The notes beneath the pieces were generated by a model. It did not search any database. It saw nothing but the letters and a program-made list of their open reading frames with translations, and was not told the origin of the DNA. From contig CP141144.1 of NCBI GenBank assembly GCA_035235625.1, positions 30,129,014 through 30,193,013 on the forward strand: a stretch of 64,000 bases of DNA, given 5' to 3'. Shown here one piece after another: positions 47,093-58,920 of the stretch. The DNA is from Saururus chinensis. Its lineage: Eukaryota; Streptophyta; Magnoliopsida; Piperales; Saururaceae. The position numbers and the translations under genes were made by a program. Position 1 is the stretch's first letter, and every line of letters begins with the position of its first letter.

Positions 47093-48429
47093 CTATTACT
47101 TTCTCAATCCGCATCTAAACACATCCAATGTTTTTTTCTAGAACCTTGACTCTACACCATTATCTTTTGTTGCCATACAGTGAAGCTAAGACTAGCATGG
47201 TCTTTAGCTTCCTTGTTAATTCTTGATTGTCTCCTGAAAAGGGGAAAACAATTGAAGCTTGAGAACAATATGCCCGTGTCTTTTTCTATGTCATAATATT
47301 TTTCATCAAAATTTTTTTTAGGGTTTGACATTATCTGAATCCTCTCAATTTATATCATTTATTTATTTTTATTTTTTATCTTTTTTTCTTGCTGTCAAGC
47401 ATATGGGAGATTTACACTATCCTAAGCTGACCTAAGTAGGTAGCTCTTCCCCATCATCTATACTAGGATAAATCCATTGACTAAAAGATATTGAAGTACA
47501 TAAAACTTACAAACATTGAATCACTTTACATAAAAAAAAATTTCTTCTGAATTCTTAATAAAAATTTAGCTTAAGATCCTCTATTTAGACCACTAAGACT
47601 ACCCTACAATTCTAAACTCTTAAGTCAACTCATGTCTAAGAGTTTTATTTTGATTTTTATTTATAAAATTGTCAAAATTATAAACACGATGTGTGCATAT
47701 TTTTTTAAAAATAAAAAAATTGCAACATCAAGCACAAAAAAATCAAATTGATCGTCACACTCCTTGGTGTATCCTTCTCTTTGTTAAGGAAGATTGACCA
47801 CAACTAATATTGCTTATTAGCTTAAAAGAAAATTAATTACATTAAGTCTCCAGTGTTGAATAATAAAAAACAGCATCAAAGAAAATTGCAAACAAAGCAA
47901 AAGTTATACTAATTTGTATGTGTTTTTTATCGAATTCTATTTTTTTAATTCAAACATAAAGATTCAAAGACATGAAAACAAAGCAAAATGCGATAAAAAC
48001 TAAAATCTTTGTTGTCCAAAAGATTAAAATAATTCAATCATGGACACAAAAACTCAGTTTCTTTACTTAGTAGAGATGATAAGCTTTTTAACTTTGCCTA
48101 GCCAACCTATCCTAAGGCAATATAAGGTGTTTCTATATCAACTTAGGATCTTAGGATATCTAAGATATTTTTTTAATCCAAAGTTGTAAAATTTTCTTCT
48201 TATTTTCTTAACCTTTTGGGTGTGGAATTTTGTATGTGCTTTATAATCCATGTACCTTTAGCTTAAGGTTTTTTATGGTGTGAATTGACTTCTTTTCACT
48301 TCGTAGACAAATTATTCAAGTATAAATAACTTTAACTTTTCTTAGTTTGAGATTTGTTCATGACACATTGACTAAAATAATTTATGTTATGTTTCATAAC
48401 TTTAATTTGTCTAATTAAGAAGAACTTAT
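47093..48429. other. degenerate retroelement DNA, no supported gene
   Basis: The left end continues the interrupted gypsy element. Further right the sequence is AT-rich with many A and T runs and no recognisable domain. Confidence 0.4.
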
Positions 48430-49120
48430 GATTGACACTTTTTTTATATTATTTCCTAAGGTTTGACTTTGGACTTTGATTCTTATGAGGATTCTTAGGT
48501 TTTGACATATTGTCAACTTGTGGAACCACCTTCCTAGCGTGCATGGGTTCTTTAACTTTGACAAACTTAGTGACACCCTTAGAATTAGTAGAATTTGGCT
48601 CTTTAAAACCTAGTCCTCATTTATCACTATTATCTTGTCCTATATAAAGAAATTTGCCCAACTTTTCTTGCCTTGAAGTAAAAGATTTTAAATGTTATTG
48701 AAAAAATTCAATTCACTCCCTATATCTTTAATTTTCCAATAAGCCTTATTTGTCTCTACTCTTTCATGAAGTTTGTTCTCTAAGAATTTTATCATATCTA
48801 GAAGATTACTTTTCAATAATTTGATGACATTACATTTTTTATTAGTAGACACAAATTTATCTTCTAAAGATCTAGATTTTCCCCTTCTTTTGCAAGTGCA
48901 CTACCCAAAGTTTGAACATCTTTTTTTAGTTCTTCTTTATCTTCAGCCAATTAAAATTTCTGAATAGAAATAGATTCAATTGTCTTCTCATTTAATTTGA
49001 AAATTTCTCTAACTTCTTACACTTTTTACTTAATTCAATGACTTGTCTAAAAAGACTTTCAACATCAAAATCTTTATTATCACTAGAAGAATAAGAACTA
49101 GATATGGTGAATCAATCAAG
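48430..49120 (-). pseudogene. decayed minus-strand coiled-coil ORF, probably copia gag
   Basis: The minus-strand frames give SSSYSSSDNKDFDVESLFRQ, VIELSKKCKKLEKFS, SRSLEDKFVSTNKKCN and LLDMIKFLENKLHERVE, then text close to ARKVVPQVDNMSKPKNPHKN. This order of a Ser/Asp-rich start, Lys/Glu coiled coil and basic tail is typical of the C-terminal part of SIRE-like copia gag. Several stops break it. Its distance and orientation relative to the LTR at 49217 fit. Confidence 0.5.
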
Positions 49121-49216
49121 AGCAAGTAAATATGTACTAACCATCACACAAAATCACCAAATACAGATTGATAGCACGAATAAAAAAATTTTCTAAGCCA
49201 AATCCTCAGCTACCAC

Positions 49217-50470
49217 TGTTGAGTTTAATATACATCTAATCGACCAAACAGATCACTAAATTGCTCCTAAACCTAATACATCAATAAATAAGAACTAAGA
49301 GTTGTAGCCTCTATGCACATGAATATTTTCTATGATGAAACAATAAAAACCTAATAACAATGTGCATTTATGATTAATCTATCTATCAAAAATCAAACTA
49401 ACAATTCAAGATCACACAATGATTTTTACATGGAAAAGCTAAATTGGGTGAAAAACTATGACAACCTCACAAAGGCCAAATCAAATACACTAGTAAGCAA
49501 GAACATACAAGACACTAAGAACAACCAAATAACCACTTTAGACTCTATATAAACAAAAACTCCTTCTCTTTGTTCAATCCTCTTCATTGTTAGCCTTCAA
49601 CTTTCTCCCTCCTTTCCATCCGTGAAATTTTTCCTCTTCGTTTTGTTTTTGTCTCCGTTTTGTTTTTGTCTCCTTCTAATAACTCAATCAAAGACTCATT
49701 GTTCAATTGTTGATACACCTTTAAGTTTCTTTAACTGCTCTAAAGAATTTATTGTCACTCTGCTTTTATTGTTGTGTGAGATTCTTCTCTTTTAGTTGTG
49801 TTTCTTCATAAATCTACCATTAACATGTGCATGAACCTTTTTTTGTGACTCTCCTCTAGGAAACAATGACAAAAGAACTCTCATTTCTTCTCTATTATTT
49901 TCTATGCTTTCTTCACTTCAAATTTGGGTTTCTCTAGCCTTTATCCCTAAGTTGGTTTGAGACTTTAATACCATCTAGGAATGAAATCTCTTTTGGAAAG
50001 GCTTAAACATTGTAACCATAACCATCAATGATCGATCTTTTTAAACAATAATCAATTATTCATTGTTCCATTAGGGCATGACTTCACTAGTGATCGATCA
50101 GTCATTACAACAGTTGATCAATAAACTTTCGGTTTGTTTTTACAAAGAATTGTTTCAAGTGGCGATCAATCATTTTTATCTTGAATATGTTGTACTGATT
50201 GATTGATAACACAATAATCTTACAATTTTGCTCTTTTAATACTAATTCAGTCCGAAACTTCCAAAAATCACTTCTTAAGCCATTCTAAGTGTTTTACGTT
50301 TGTGTGTGTGAAAAATTAATCATTTTCACCTTCAACAATCTTAGTCTTCACCCTTGATCCATAAGAACATGTTTACTCCTATTTTTCAAGTCCATCAATT
50401 CTAAATCCGACTCAACACAACTAAATCTATTTAGATTCCTAAGACTAATTACATATGTGAAGTTTTGACA
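49217..50470 (-). repeat. 5' LTR of a minus-strand copia-like element
   Basis: On the minus strand it starts TGTCAAAACTTCACATATG and ends CTCAACA at 49217. It is followed after one base by a primer-binding-site-like TGGTAGCTGAGG (49204-49215), near the methionine-tRNA site TGGTATCAGAGC of copia elements. Length about 1254 bp. No second LTR was found. Confidence 0.6.
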
Positions 50471-51794
50471 TAGTTTTAATTAATGAAATTAAGGGTGGGC
50501 ATGGGTTGGGCCGGCTTGGCCACAACCCATTTTGGGCAAACTGGAGCAGCCTGGGCTGTTAGAGCCATGTAGGAGGACGGGCGGGGCCCAAGCCTATCCA
50601 CTGCCCATTTTGGGTGGACCGAGCTAGCCCGAAAGTTGGACAAGCCAGGTTGGGCCTTGTCCAAAGGTGGAGGACGGGGGGGCCAACCCACAACCCACTT
50701 ATGGAGGGTTGTGTGCCAGGCCATACAACTCTCTCCACCCTCCTTTTAATTTTTTTAAAAAAAATTAAAATACATAAAAAAATTTAAAATTATTTATTAA
50801 ATAATTCATAAAATTATACAATAAAATTGAAATTTACGAAGCGAAGGTCAGAATTACATCACTATAGAAAATGTGCATCTCAACTAGGTTCGCACCCAAA
50901 ATACAAAACCTTATATGCAAAATAAATAAAACTACATTATTTACTAATTAATAATTGTAAAGTTTTCTATCTCATCTCCTATTTCCTCTTCAAAATTGAG
51001 AGGTTGTATGTCACGCCAGGCATTGCCCGACTCGAGCCAAACCTAATTTAAGGGCTGGTCAAGCACACGGGGATGACTGAATTGAAAACGATTAATGAAT
51101 AGTAGAAGACTTATGCCCTTACTACGGGCAGTTTAACTAGCGGAGTCACGCACCATAAAACCTTTGAGCAAAAGTAAATAAGAATAAAGAGGATAGTATT
51201 AAATGATATAGTCATCCTCATCACACACAAATCCCACATAAACATTTCTAAAGACTAAACATGGCTTTAAAGTCTAAAAGGGTCAGAGGCTTTTAGCCAC
51301 AACAAGTAAGCTCTAGTAACAAACATAATCCACCAAATAAAGTTTTCAAGGTCTAAAAAGATGGAAATAAGGAAATAAAAAGCCATTAGGACATGTCAAA
51401 AACTAATCCCATGAGAAGTCATATCGATCCTCGTATATCATGTGCGTCTACATGCCACGTCACGCAGCCCCAAAACAAAACAAGGAAAGTGGGGTGAGTA
51501 TAAAAACTCAATAATGATTTGAATACAAAGGTAATAAAAAAAACATAACCGCACGGCAATATAGCAGTAAACATCCATAATTGACGTGATATACCATTTT
51601 CTAATCATTCCCTTGCTAAACCCCTATTTATATATAAACATAAGAGCTAGCATGCATATGACATACCTATCAAAGTCAAGTCATAATATTCAAATTACAA
51701 CCTAACATTCAACCTACATAGGTAATAGTTCACATCTACTCAAATCAAGCATGACAATCCCATAATTTGCATAAGAAGAGTCTTTCACACACTT

Positions 51795-51975
51795 TTTGAT
51801 CATGCAATCATATCACATAAACCAGCATAACAGTGTCTCATTCCCATGATTTTAGACCATGCATTCGTATCATATAAACCTGCATAATAGTGTCTCATTC
51901 ACATGATTTCAGACCATGCATTCATATCGCATAAACCTGCATAATAGTATCTCATTCACACAATTCAGATTATGC
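51795..51975. repeat. 57-bp tandem repeat, three copies
   Basis: Copies start with CATGCA(A/T)TC at 51801, 51858 and 51914 and a partial one at 51971. Each has CATA(T/C)(A/C)..ATAAACC(A/T)GCATAA(C/T)AGT(G/A)TCTCATTC. Confidence 0.85.
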
Positions 51976-53354
51976 ATTCTTATCATACTCTCATTCACCC
52001 TACACGACAAATGTGTCAAACACATGATACACAATCATACATAACATTCATAATACATATTCATCAACACAAGTGATGAATGACTCCATCAAGGAGTAAT
52101 TACAAACATTGCCACACAGGCGGGACACAGTTAAGGCCACAAAGTCGAGACGTGGTCCGATTTCCACACAGGAACTTAAATCAAAATCATGTCCTTTCGG
52201 ACCAACCATGTTCCGAATAATTCACCGATCGATTAATCAGGCTTGCAATCTCACATCATTCCATAAAATTGATCAATTCCGGTTAAACCTCGGTAAAATC
52301 TCATTCATGAAGTCCGATCCATGATGCATGATATCATGATACATCCGTGAACAAGATCTACGTGGGTTCCAACACATGGAACGTGCTTCGTTCAGTCCCC
52401 TCATGCATCATAAATAATTCATAATTTAACTACAATTTCATAGTAGATTCCCCATACGTGTGTGTGTTCATGCATATCCTAAGTACATGACAAATGCTTG
52501 ACATAAGCTCATAAGGCAATATATGCATTCTTAGATACATTCAAAACACGATTACCAACTAAAATCAAGTGAAATCTACCATAAAACTTAAATCTATTCA
52601 TGTGAAGTCAAATGCTCAACTTCTACAAGCATGATTATTCTACACATGAAGCAATAACATGGTAACATCAACTACGCACAAACCATTCTCATTATAAGAT
52701 GACACATCTCATCATTTACCATGTAATGTCCCTACTAGAAACATACTCTTATCATAAGAATTCCAACATTGAACGATTTAAGGTAATGAAATGTTAACAT
52801 GTATAATTTATCAACATATAACACCACATAACAAATATTTAAGCATATTTCATAAGTGTCCGTCATCAATTCCACACCCTTCCAGTAGCCTAATTCTAGT
52901 ATAAAACACTATTATCCACAAACATTGAAAGCATCAATTGGAACGAAAACACCGAAATGTGTATAAAAATCAACAAAGGGCAAAATTGTTGTGTGGTTGA
53001 TCAATCAGCTTGGTAGGCCATTCGATCGGTTAGCCTTAAAATTAGAAGATATGTTGTGTGGCCGATCGATCATCTTGGCAGGCCGTTCGAATGACCTCTT
53101 GGCCCAATCAATCACCAGCACATAGTTCAAGCCTTCTTCTTCCTTTCAAAATTCAAAACTAGAACACCATTGAAGAACCTCAAAATCATCATCCTAACAT
53201 ACACCATCAAAACTCAATCAAACATTCCAAAACACTAATTTAACCCATTCTAAGGTAAAACCCTAAGAAATAGATGCAAGAGATTAACATTTAATAAACC
53301 CACCATTAAAGCCTTAATAAATCAAACCCATTCAAATAAAACAATAAAAATCGA

Positions 53355-53542
53355 GATTTTTACCACAACACGGCTGAGATTTGAAAACCTATTACCTCTT
53401 CACTTGATTTGGGTCAGATTAATCCTTTAAACACCTCCAACACCTCAAGATTTTTACCACAACAGGCTGATATTTGAAAACCCATTACTTCTTCACTTGA
53501 TTTGGGTCGGATTAATCCTTCAATCACCTCCAACACCTTCCA
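53355..53542. repeat. 94-bp tandem duplication
   Basis: Units begin GATTTTTACCACAACA at 53355 and 53449, with shared CTTCACTTGATTTGGGTC and CACCTCCAACACCT. Confidence 0.9.
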
Positions 53543-54299
53543 AAAGCATAATTTTTATGTCAAAACACATCTAAACAATATTTAACCTTAAAAATCATAA
53601 AGCAAATCCTAGATCCAGAGCTTTAGAAGCATAAAATTGAGTTTTTAAAGGTTAGGGTTTGGAATAGAGAAGTAAAACAGTAATTAGATGCTTTCAAAAC
53701 AAATTGAATCCATTGAGGGAAGTAGATTTAAGAGAAGATTGAGAAAAACCCTAATTATTAAAAATAGATTAGGGAAAAAATATACCACTAATTGATTCCT
53801 CTTTGAGCCTAAGTGGGGTTTAGGCTCTAAACACCCTTGTACAACCTATTCCTAATTTATAAATGGCTTAGCCTATTCCTTTTATAGAAAGCAAAAAGGA
53901 ATGGGGTAAACCTAACTATTGGGGTGTGTAAAGAATTTTTAACTAGAATTAGGAAATTTGGCAATTTAACCCAAAATTAGGACTAAAAAATTCAAAAAAA
54001 ATTATAATGACTTCCTTTGATGTCTAGAAGGTTTGAGACCAAAAAACCTAATTTTGTTAGTAGGGCCCACAGGGGCCCCGCCAAAGCCCCACTTTAAGAA
54101 AAATCTAAAAATTCCAAAGATTCAGGATTGACCCAAATTCACTTAAAACTCATAAATATGGAGTTCATTTTGATTAAAACATTCAAAAACCCAATTTATT
54201 CTCAAAAACCACCGAATTTAATAAGAAAATACTTAAACCACACAATAACCACTAAATAATACATAAAATTAAATATAAACCGGTTTAAGATGAGAGTCT

Positions 54300-56290
54300 T
54301 TACCTTTCTCCCTTTTCTTTGCGTCCAACCAATCCATTTAGTAAATACATGCTTCCATTGCATTAGGCATTAGTCAACTTTTCTTTTTGTCAAACACCCT
54401 ACCTCTTGTACTAAAAACATATTTTGATGTTAGTTTGTACATTGTGGGTAAATCATGAGTTAAGGCAAACTATATAGGATAGTTACTTCCATATGTCTGC
54501 CACTAAGTTAAAACATCCATGTTGCTAATTTGTTCAGATGACATAATGAGGTTCAAATTAGCATTAAAATAATTAGTTAATTCATTACTATCAACACTAT
54601 GTTTTGTTTATTTTTATGAAGTAACATCCAAGATATAGTGTTACATGGAAAATGCATATGAATAGAAGAATAAAAAAAAAGAAAAAAAAAGTTTATTGAT
54701 TTTGTCCTTACCCATGTTATTTTGTATGTATTATAAAAGAATGCAAAGTAGTTTCTATAGTTTTATATGGAGTATCATTTTCATTGGCATAGGGACTCAT
54801 GTTGTCACATACACCATCAATTAAAATTTATACATCTTCTAATCTAACCCTATTATCCATTACAATCCCTAAACAATAAATTAAAGGGTTAGGAGACCAA
54901 TATTTATTAAATCTTGTTTCCATTTCCTTTACAATATAAGAAAATGCTTCAACCTCTCTATATTGTGAAAATACATCAATTATATTATACAATTAGCTTA
55001 GAATTGAACAAGAAGTAGGATAATGAACTCTGAATAAATCTCTAATAATATAATAAAAAAATTTAGAAAGTGAATTAAACAAATAGATATGGAAAAATTA
55101 CTTTCATTAAATCCTACATGAGGTAACTTTTTTAAGCCCAACATAGAATTAAATTTTCAAATCCTATACAAAATTTTAACATTAAATATGTGTTATTCTA
55201 CCTATAATGAACATTTAATAGAAATTTTGTATATTTCTTACCATGCAATCTATATAATTATTTAAATTCTTGTAATCTAGAGGGGTAAAGAAGTGATATG
55301 TAACAAAGTATTTTAAATTAATTGAATGTGAGGTTTTATTACATTTAAACCATCTTGAACAAATAAAATAGTTATGTGACATACACATCTAACATGAAAT
55401 ATATTTGATTCTATTTGACCAATGTGATCACAATGGAATTCTAAAAGTTCTACCTCTAAATTATTATTAGAGACATTATCTAAACTAATAGATATATTTT
55501 TATCTTTAATTGAAAAGTCATTTAAAACATACATCCATGATCTTTAAATAATTGAAGTGGTGTGATGATATTCTAAAACTTTGAAATATATTATTCTCTT
55601 ATTTAATTTTCATGATTTATCTATAAAATGAGCAGTAACACATGCATAATTGATATTTTGGATACTAGTCCAAATAATGGAAGTTAGAGCAATCTTACCC
55701 AGAATTATTTGTAGGGTTTTCATAAGCTCTACATTATACTCCTTGTGTAGCTTGAAAATGTCTTTCCTCACTGTGGCGCGTGAGATTTTGTTGAAGGCCA
55801 GGTTGAGAGAAGTCTTCACATACATCTCAAAGTTAGAGTTATTAGCAAAAGAGAAAGGTTACTCAATGTGTACAACGTTCTTCACGAGTTCCCTCTACTT
55901 TATATCTTGATTAAAAGAAAAAGTACTAAGAGAGGTTGAAGAGCCAGTCATGGAACTTAACTGTACTTATTTGGGGTCCTTCAATCAACATTTCGCAAAA
56001 CATGATCTAGCATGGGAAAGGCGTCGAGTACCCCCTTCTCCCCTGGTTCCCATGTTTAGAATACTTTTACATTAATTGCATTCGGCTTTGAGGATGAACT
56101 TGTCAGGGTTGTTAGGGTTGTCTACCTTAATTTTCTTCATATGGCCCCACACCATAGATAGTTGCCACTTTTTTTTCCCCAATCGTCAAAAGTATTTGTG
56201 GAATTCTTTCATAGTCAGCTTCATTCATGTCGGGAATTCCTCCATGAAAATTGACGGTCAGACTTAGGGGGGGCCTAAGGAGGAGTAGGT
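54300..56290 (-). pseudogene. hAT transposase (BED zinc finger type)
   Basis: In minus-strand order: BED-finger region (KKKWQLSMVWGHMKKIKV, KAECNXCKSIL with X a stop, GGTRRLSHARSC) near 56200-56000; FAFNKISR-like and IALTSIIWTSIQNINYACVT with AHFIDKSWKLNKRII near 55800-55600; the catalytic-core piece ISISLDNVSNN and FHVRCVCHITILFVQDGL near 55500-55340; then TRFNKYWSPNPLIYCLGIVMD near 54900; and the C-terminal dimerisation segment KYVFSTRGRVFDKKKS, NAMEACIY and MDWL near 54450-54330. The order matches the plant RICESLEEPER/DAYSLEEPER-type proteins. Many stops and frame changes make it inactive. Confidence 0.85.
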
Positions 56291-56808
56291 ATTGTAGGTT
56301 AATTGAGATGTCATAATCTTAAAAAAAATAAATAAGAAAAATAATATGCAAATTGAACTAAAAATAAAACTATTAAATCAAATTTACTAACCTTGATGCT
56401 TGAGAGTTTAGATGAGTTGTGAGTTGCCCACTTGATGGAGGAGGAGAAAGCTTGAAATTGAAAATATGAATCTTGATGATTAAGAGTGTGAGCGCTTAAA
56501 TTTAATTAAATAATTATAATTAAAATAATTAAGAACTTGACACTTGAGAATATAGGAGGAGAGGAGAAAGAGAGACTTAGATAGTAGAGGGATGGGTGAA
56601 GAGAAAGTTAAGCACTCCCCCTTATTTATAGATTTTCAAATGTGATAATTACCTCTTTTACACTTGAATATGACCATAATTTGATTGTTATTAGGGTTAA
56701 AATTATCTTTATGTGAGGAAGGTTATAATTATGTAGATATAATGTAATTTTAGTTTTTAAAAGAAAATAAAAATAAAAAACCAATAGGTTTGGGCATATG
56801 CCCACCCC

Positions 56809-57312
56809 AACGGTTATTAAACGTTGGGTGTCGGGCCGAACAGGCTCAACCCATTCCATCTCTGTGGTAGGCTGTGGCCCGCAAATCCCGGCAACCATAT
56901 GTCTTCTAGCCACTATAAAAGTATAAAATAACAACCTCATATAACCACTCATTTGATAGAACTTCTCAAGACAAATTTAAGACTAGTAAAATTGTGGGAT
57001 TCTAAGTTCAAAAATGTAAGATATGACCTAAAAAGTGTATCAAAAAAGTAGATAAATTAGAATAAAAATAAAAGAGTATGGGCAATGTAGGAAAAATGTG
57101 AAAATTATGGGCATTATAGTCAGAAATCTAAAAATCCATCGTACTCCCTTGCCACTTTTAGAATTGTATGATTCTACCCCAATTTATTAAAGGAGGGTCA
57201 CTAACATGCACCCACTATAGTGCTGCGGGTTGCATACCTAACCTGCCCCTTAGCCACGAGATTTATATCCCATGACTGAGATGCACCCGGTTGCACCAGC
57301 ATCTCTCAACGT
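56809..57312. other. intergenic DNA
   Basis: Contains hAT-like GC-rich subterminal text to about 56905, then AT-rich sequence. No gene is supported; the open frame 56626-56952 on the minus strand crosses the hAT end. Confidence 0.45.
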
Positions 57313-57422
57313 ACAATGAAGTAACAATAATTTAATAAATATTTAGTTGAGATGCACCCAGTTGCACCGGCATTTGGGTGCATCTCAACTAAATATTTAT
57401 TAAATTAATATTACTTCATTGT
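57313..57422. repeat. 47-bp inverted repeat with a 16-nt loop
   Basis: The arms 57313-57359 and 57376-57422 are reverse complements with about 3 mismatches. Just left of it, another GATGCACCCGGTTGCACC (57281-57298) repeats the top of the hairpin. It could be a MITE or a hairpin RNA source. Confidence 0.85.
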
Positions 57423-57615
57423 ATGTTCTAATATTGTTAATTCGTTCTAATATTACTCCACTGTTTTTGCCCCACCAATTAACAATATTTGCTTAGCTAA
57501 TGAAATAGCTTATTACATTAAAGATCAATATTGTTGAAACATTTTTAAATTTATTATAGTACAAAATATGTGTCAATATATATACAAAGGACGCTCACGT
57601 AATGCTCATCATGAC

Positions 57616-58211
57616 CAAGGGTGTTAAAATAAGTTCAAAACCTCACATCAGCTCGATTCGCATTCGTGCTCGAACTTGAAGTTAGTCAAGTCAATCTCAA
57701 ACATATCTATATTTGGCTCGACTTAACCTGAAGCTCGATAAAAACTTAAACTCACATTAAGTACATTATTTTTTTAAATATAAATATACACATACATATA
57801 TTATACATCATATATGGATTTTATGTCTCCTAAATTTTAACTCTTTTCATAAAATATATCATATTTACTTTTCTCATATAAAATTAAATGATGTTCTTTG
57901 TTAAAAGAATTATATAATATATCTCATGAGATCTAGAACTATTTTTCATGAAAATTTACTATCTTATATTAATAATTTATATTAAAAAGTTAAAATCAAC
58001 AAAGACTAGTTGATTTAATTTTCTAATTTAACACATTGGGCTACTTACTAATTATTTTTATTTTAATAATTTTTTTTTAATTCCATTGACCAATTATAAA
58101 ACTAAGTAAAAATTACAAGATATAGCAGCTCAACTTGAACTCGAACTCAAAATTGAAAATTTAAACTTAAACTTAAGACTCTAAAGCTCCACAATATATT
58201 AACACTCCTAG
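57616..58211. mobile_element. small non-autonomous hAT-like element
   Basis: Ends CAAGGGTGTTAA and TTAACACTCCTAG, with GC(T)CGA..CTTGA words near both ends, as in hAT-type elements that begin (C/T)AGGGGTGT. The flanks TCATGAC and TCGTGAT may be a decayed target duplication. No coding potential. Confidence 0.5.
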
Positions 58212-58920
58212 TCGTGATAAAGCATAGAGCCCACGTGTTGGCAGAGGGGCGCTTCATCACGGCGAGTTATGCAAGCGCCAAGCAATGCAGCTAGCATAGT
58301 TCCACGGTGGTCGTTGGCTCAACCCGATTAGTCGCCACAGACATCTTTCAAACTGCATGCAGCCCCTCCCGCCATGGCGAAGAGAGACAGAACGAGGGGT
58401 TGAGCCGCTTGGTGTCTGGTGCGGGTAGTTGGGCATGATATTCCGGCCCTAAGTTCAAAGGTCTGCCTGGCTTTTCTCTCACAAGAAGTTCACTTCCCTT
58501 TCACTCCATTCTGTTCAACATTGCTTGTTTCCTAATTCATAACTTCCATTCCCTCACCCGTAGATGTTCTGTCTCACCTGTTGTGCGCTTGTGCTATCTC
58601 TTCAATGTGGACATTTCAGGTATAAAATCCACGTCCGAGTTTGATCGTTTTCTTTGTCTTGAAGTTGACTCGGTTTTATTCTGTTTTTTATGACATTGTG
58701 ACATCTGACAAATAGGTGCCAAGTATATGTCAACTGTGTTATTTATATGTTGCTAGGCTGGTTGTGTTCTGGTTCAATTTAAAATTCCAGTTGTTACTTG
58801 TTTCAAGAATTTATATTCTGGGAATAGCTTAGTTTTAAAATGGCCTTAGTTTGCTTCATCTCTTGACAAAGAAGTCAGATACTTTTCCTCACGTTTTAAA
58901 ATGCTGTCTTCATTCTTGCA
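58212..58920 (+). other. 5' flank and likely leader of the O-fucosyltransferase gene
   Basis: Base composition rises to near 50% GC at 58220-58480, in line with a promoter or 5' UTR. TTTCTCTCACAAG and CACTTCCCTTTCACTCC pyrimidine runs occur at 58470-58510. No TATA box could be chosen with confidence. A GTTGTGCGC...TTTCAG|GTATAAAATCC arrangement near 58615 could be a leader intron border. Confidence 0.4.

Larger units (their letters stand above)
51009..54290. mobile_element. probable LTR-derived insertion inside the hAT element
   Basis: It begins TGTCACGCCAGGC, like one end of many plant gypsy LTRs, and separates the left end of the hAT element from its transposase. Without a recognisable pol gene it may be a solo LTR or a truncated element. 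Its right end could not be fixed. The hAT transposase C-terminus resumes by about 54300. Confidence 0.4.
50491..56808. mobile_element. decayed hAT element with a nested insertion
   Basis: The left end is AAGGGTGGGCATGGGTTGGGCC and the right end GGGCATATGCCCACCCC; GGGTGGGCAT at one end mirrors ATGCCCACCC at the other. It encloses a minus-strand hAT transposase (54300-56290). About 3.3 kb between 51009 and roughly 54290 looks inserted. An 8-bp target duplication was not found, and the right boundary is approximate because further GGGCCGAACAGGCTC-type hAT subterminal sequence lies outside it (56826-56900). Confidence 0.6.
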
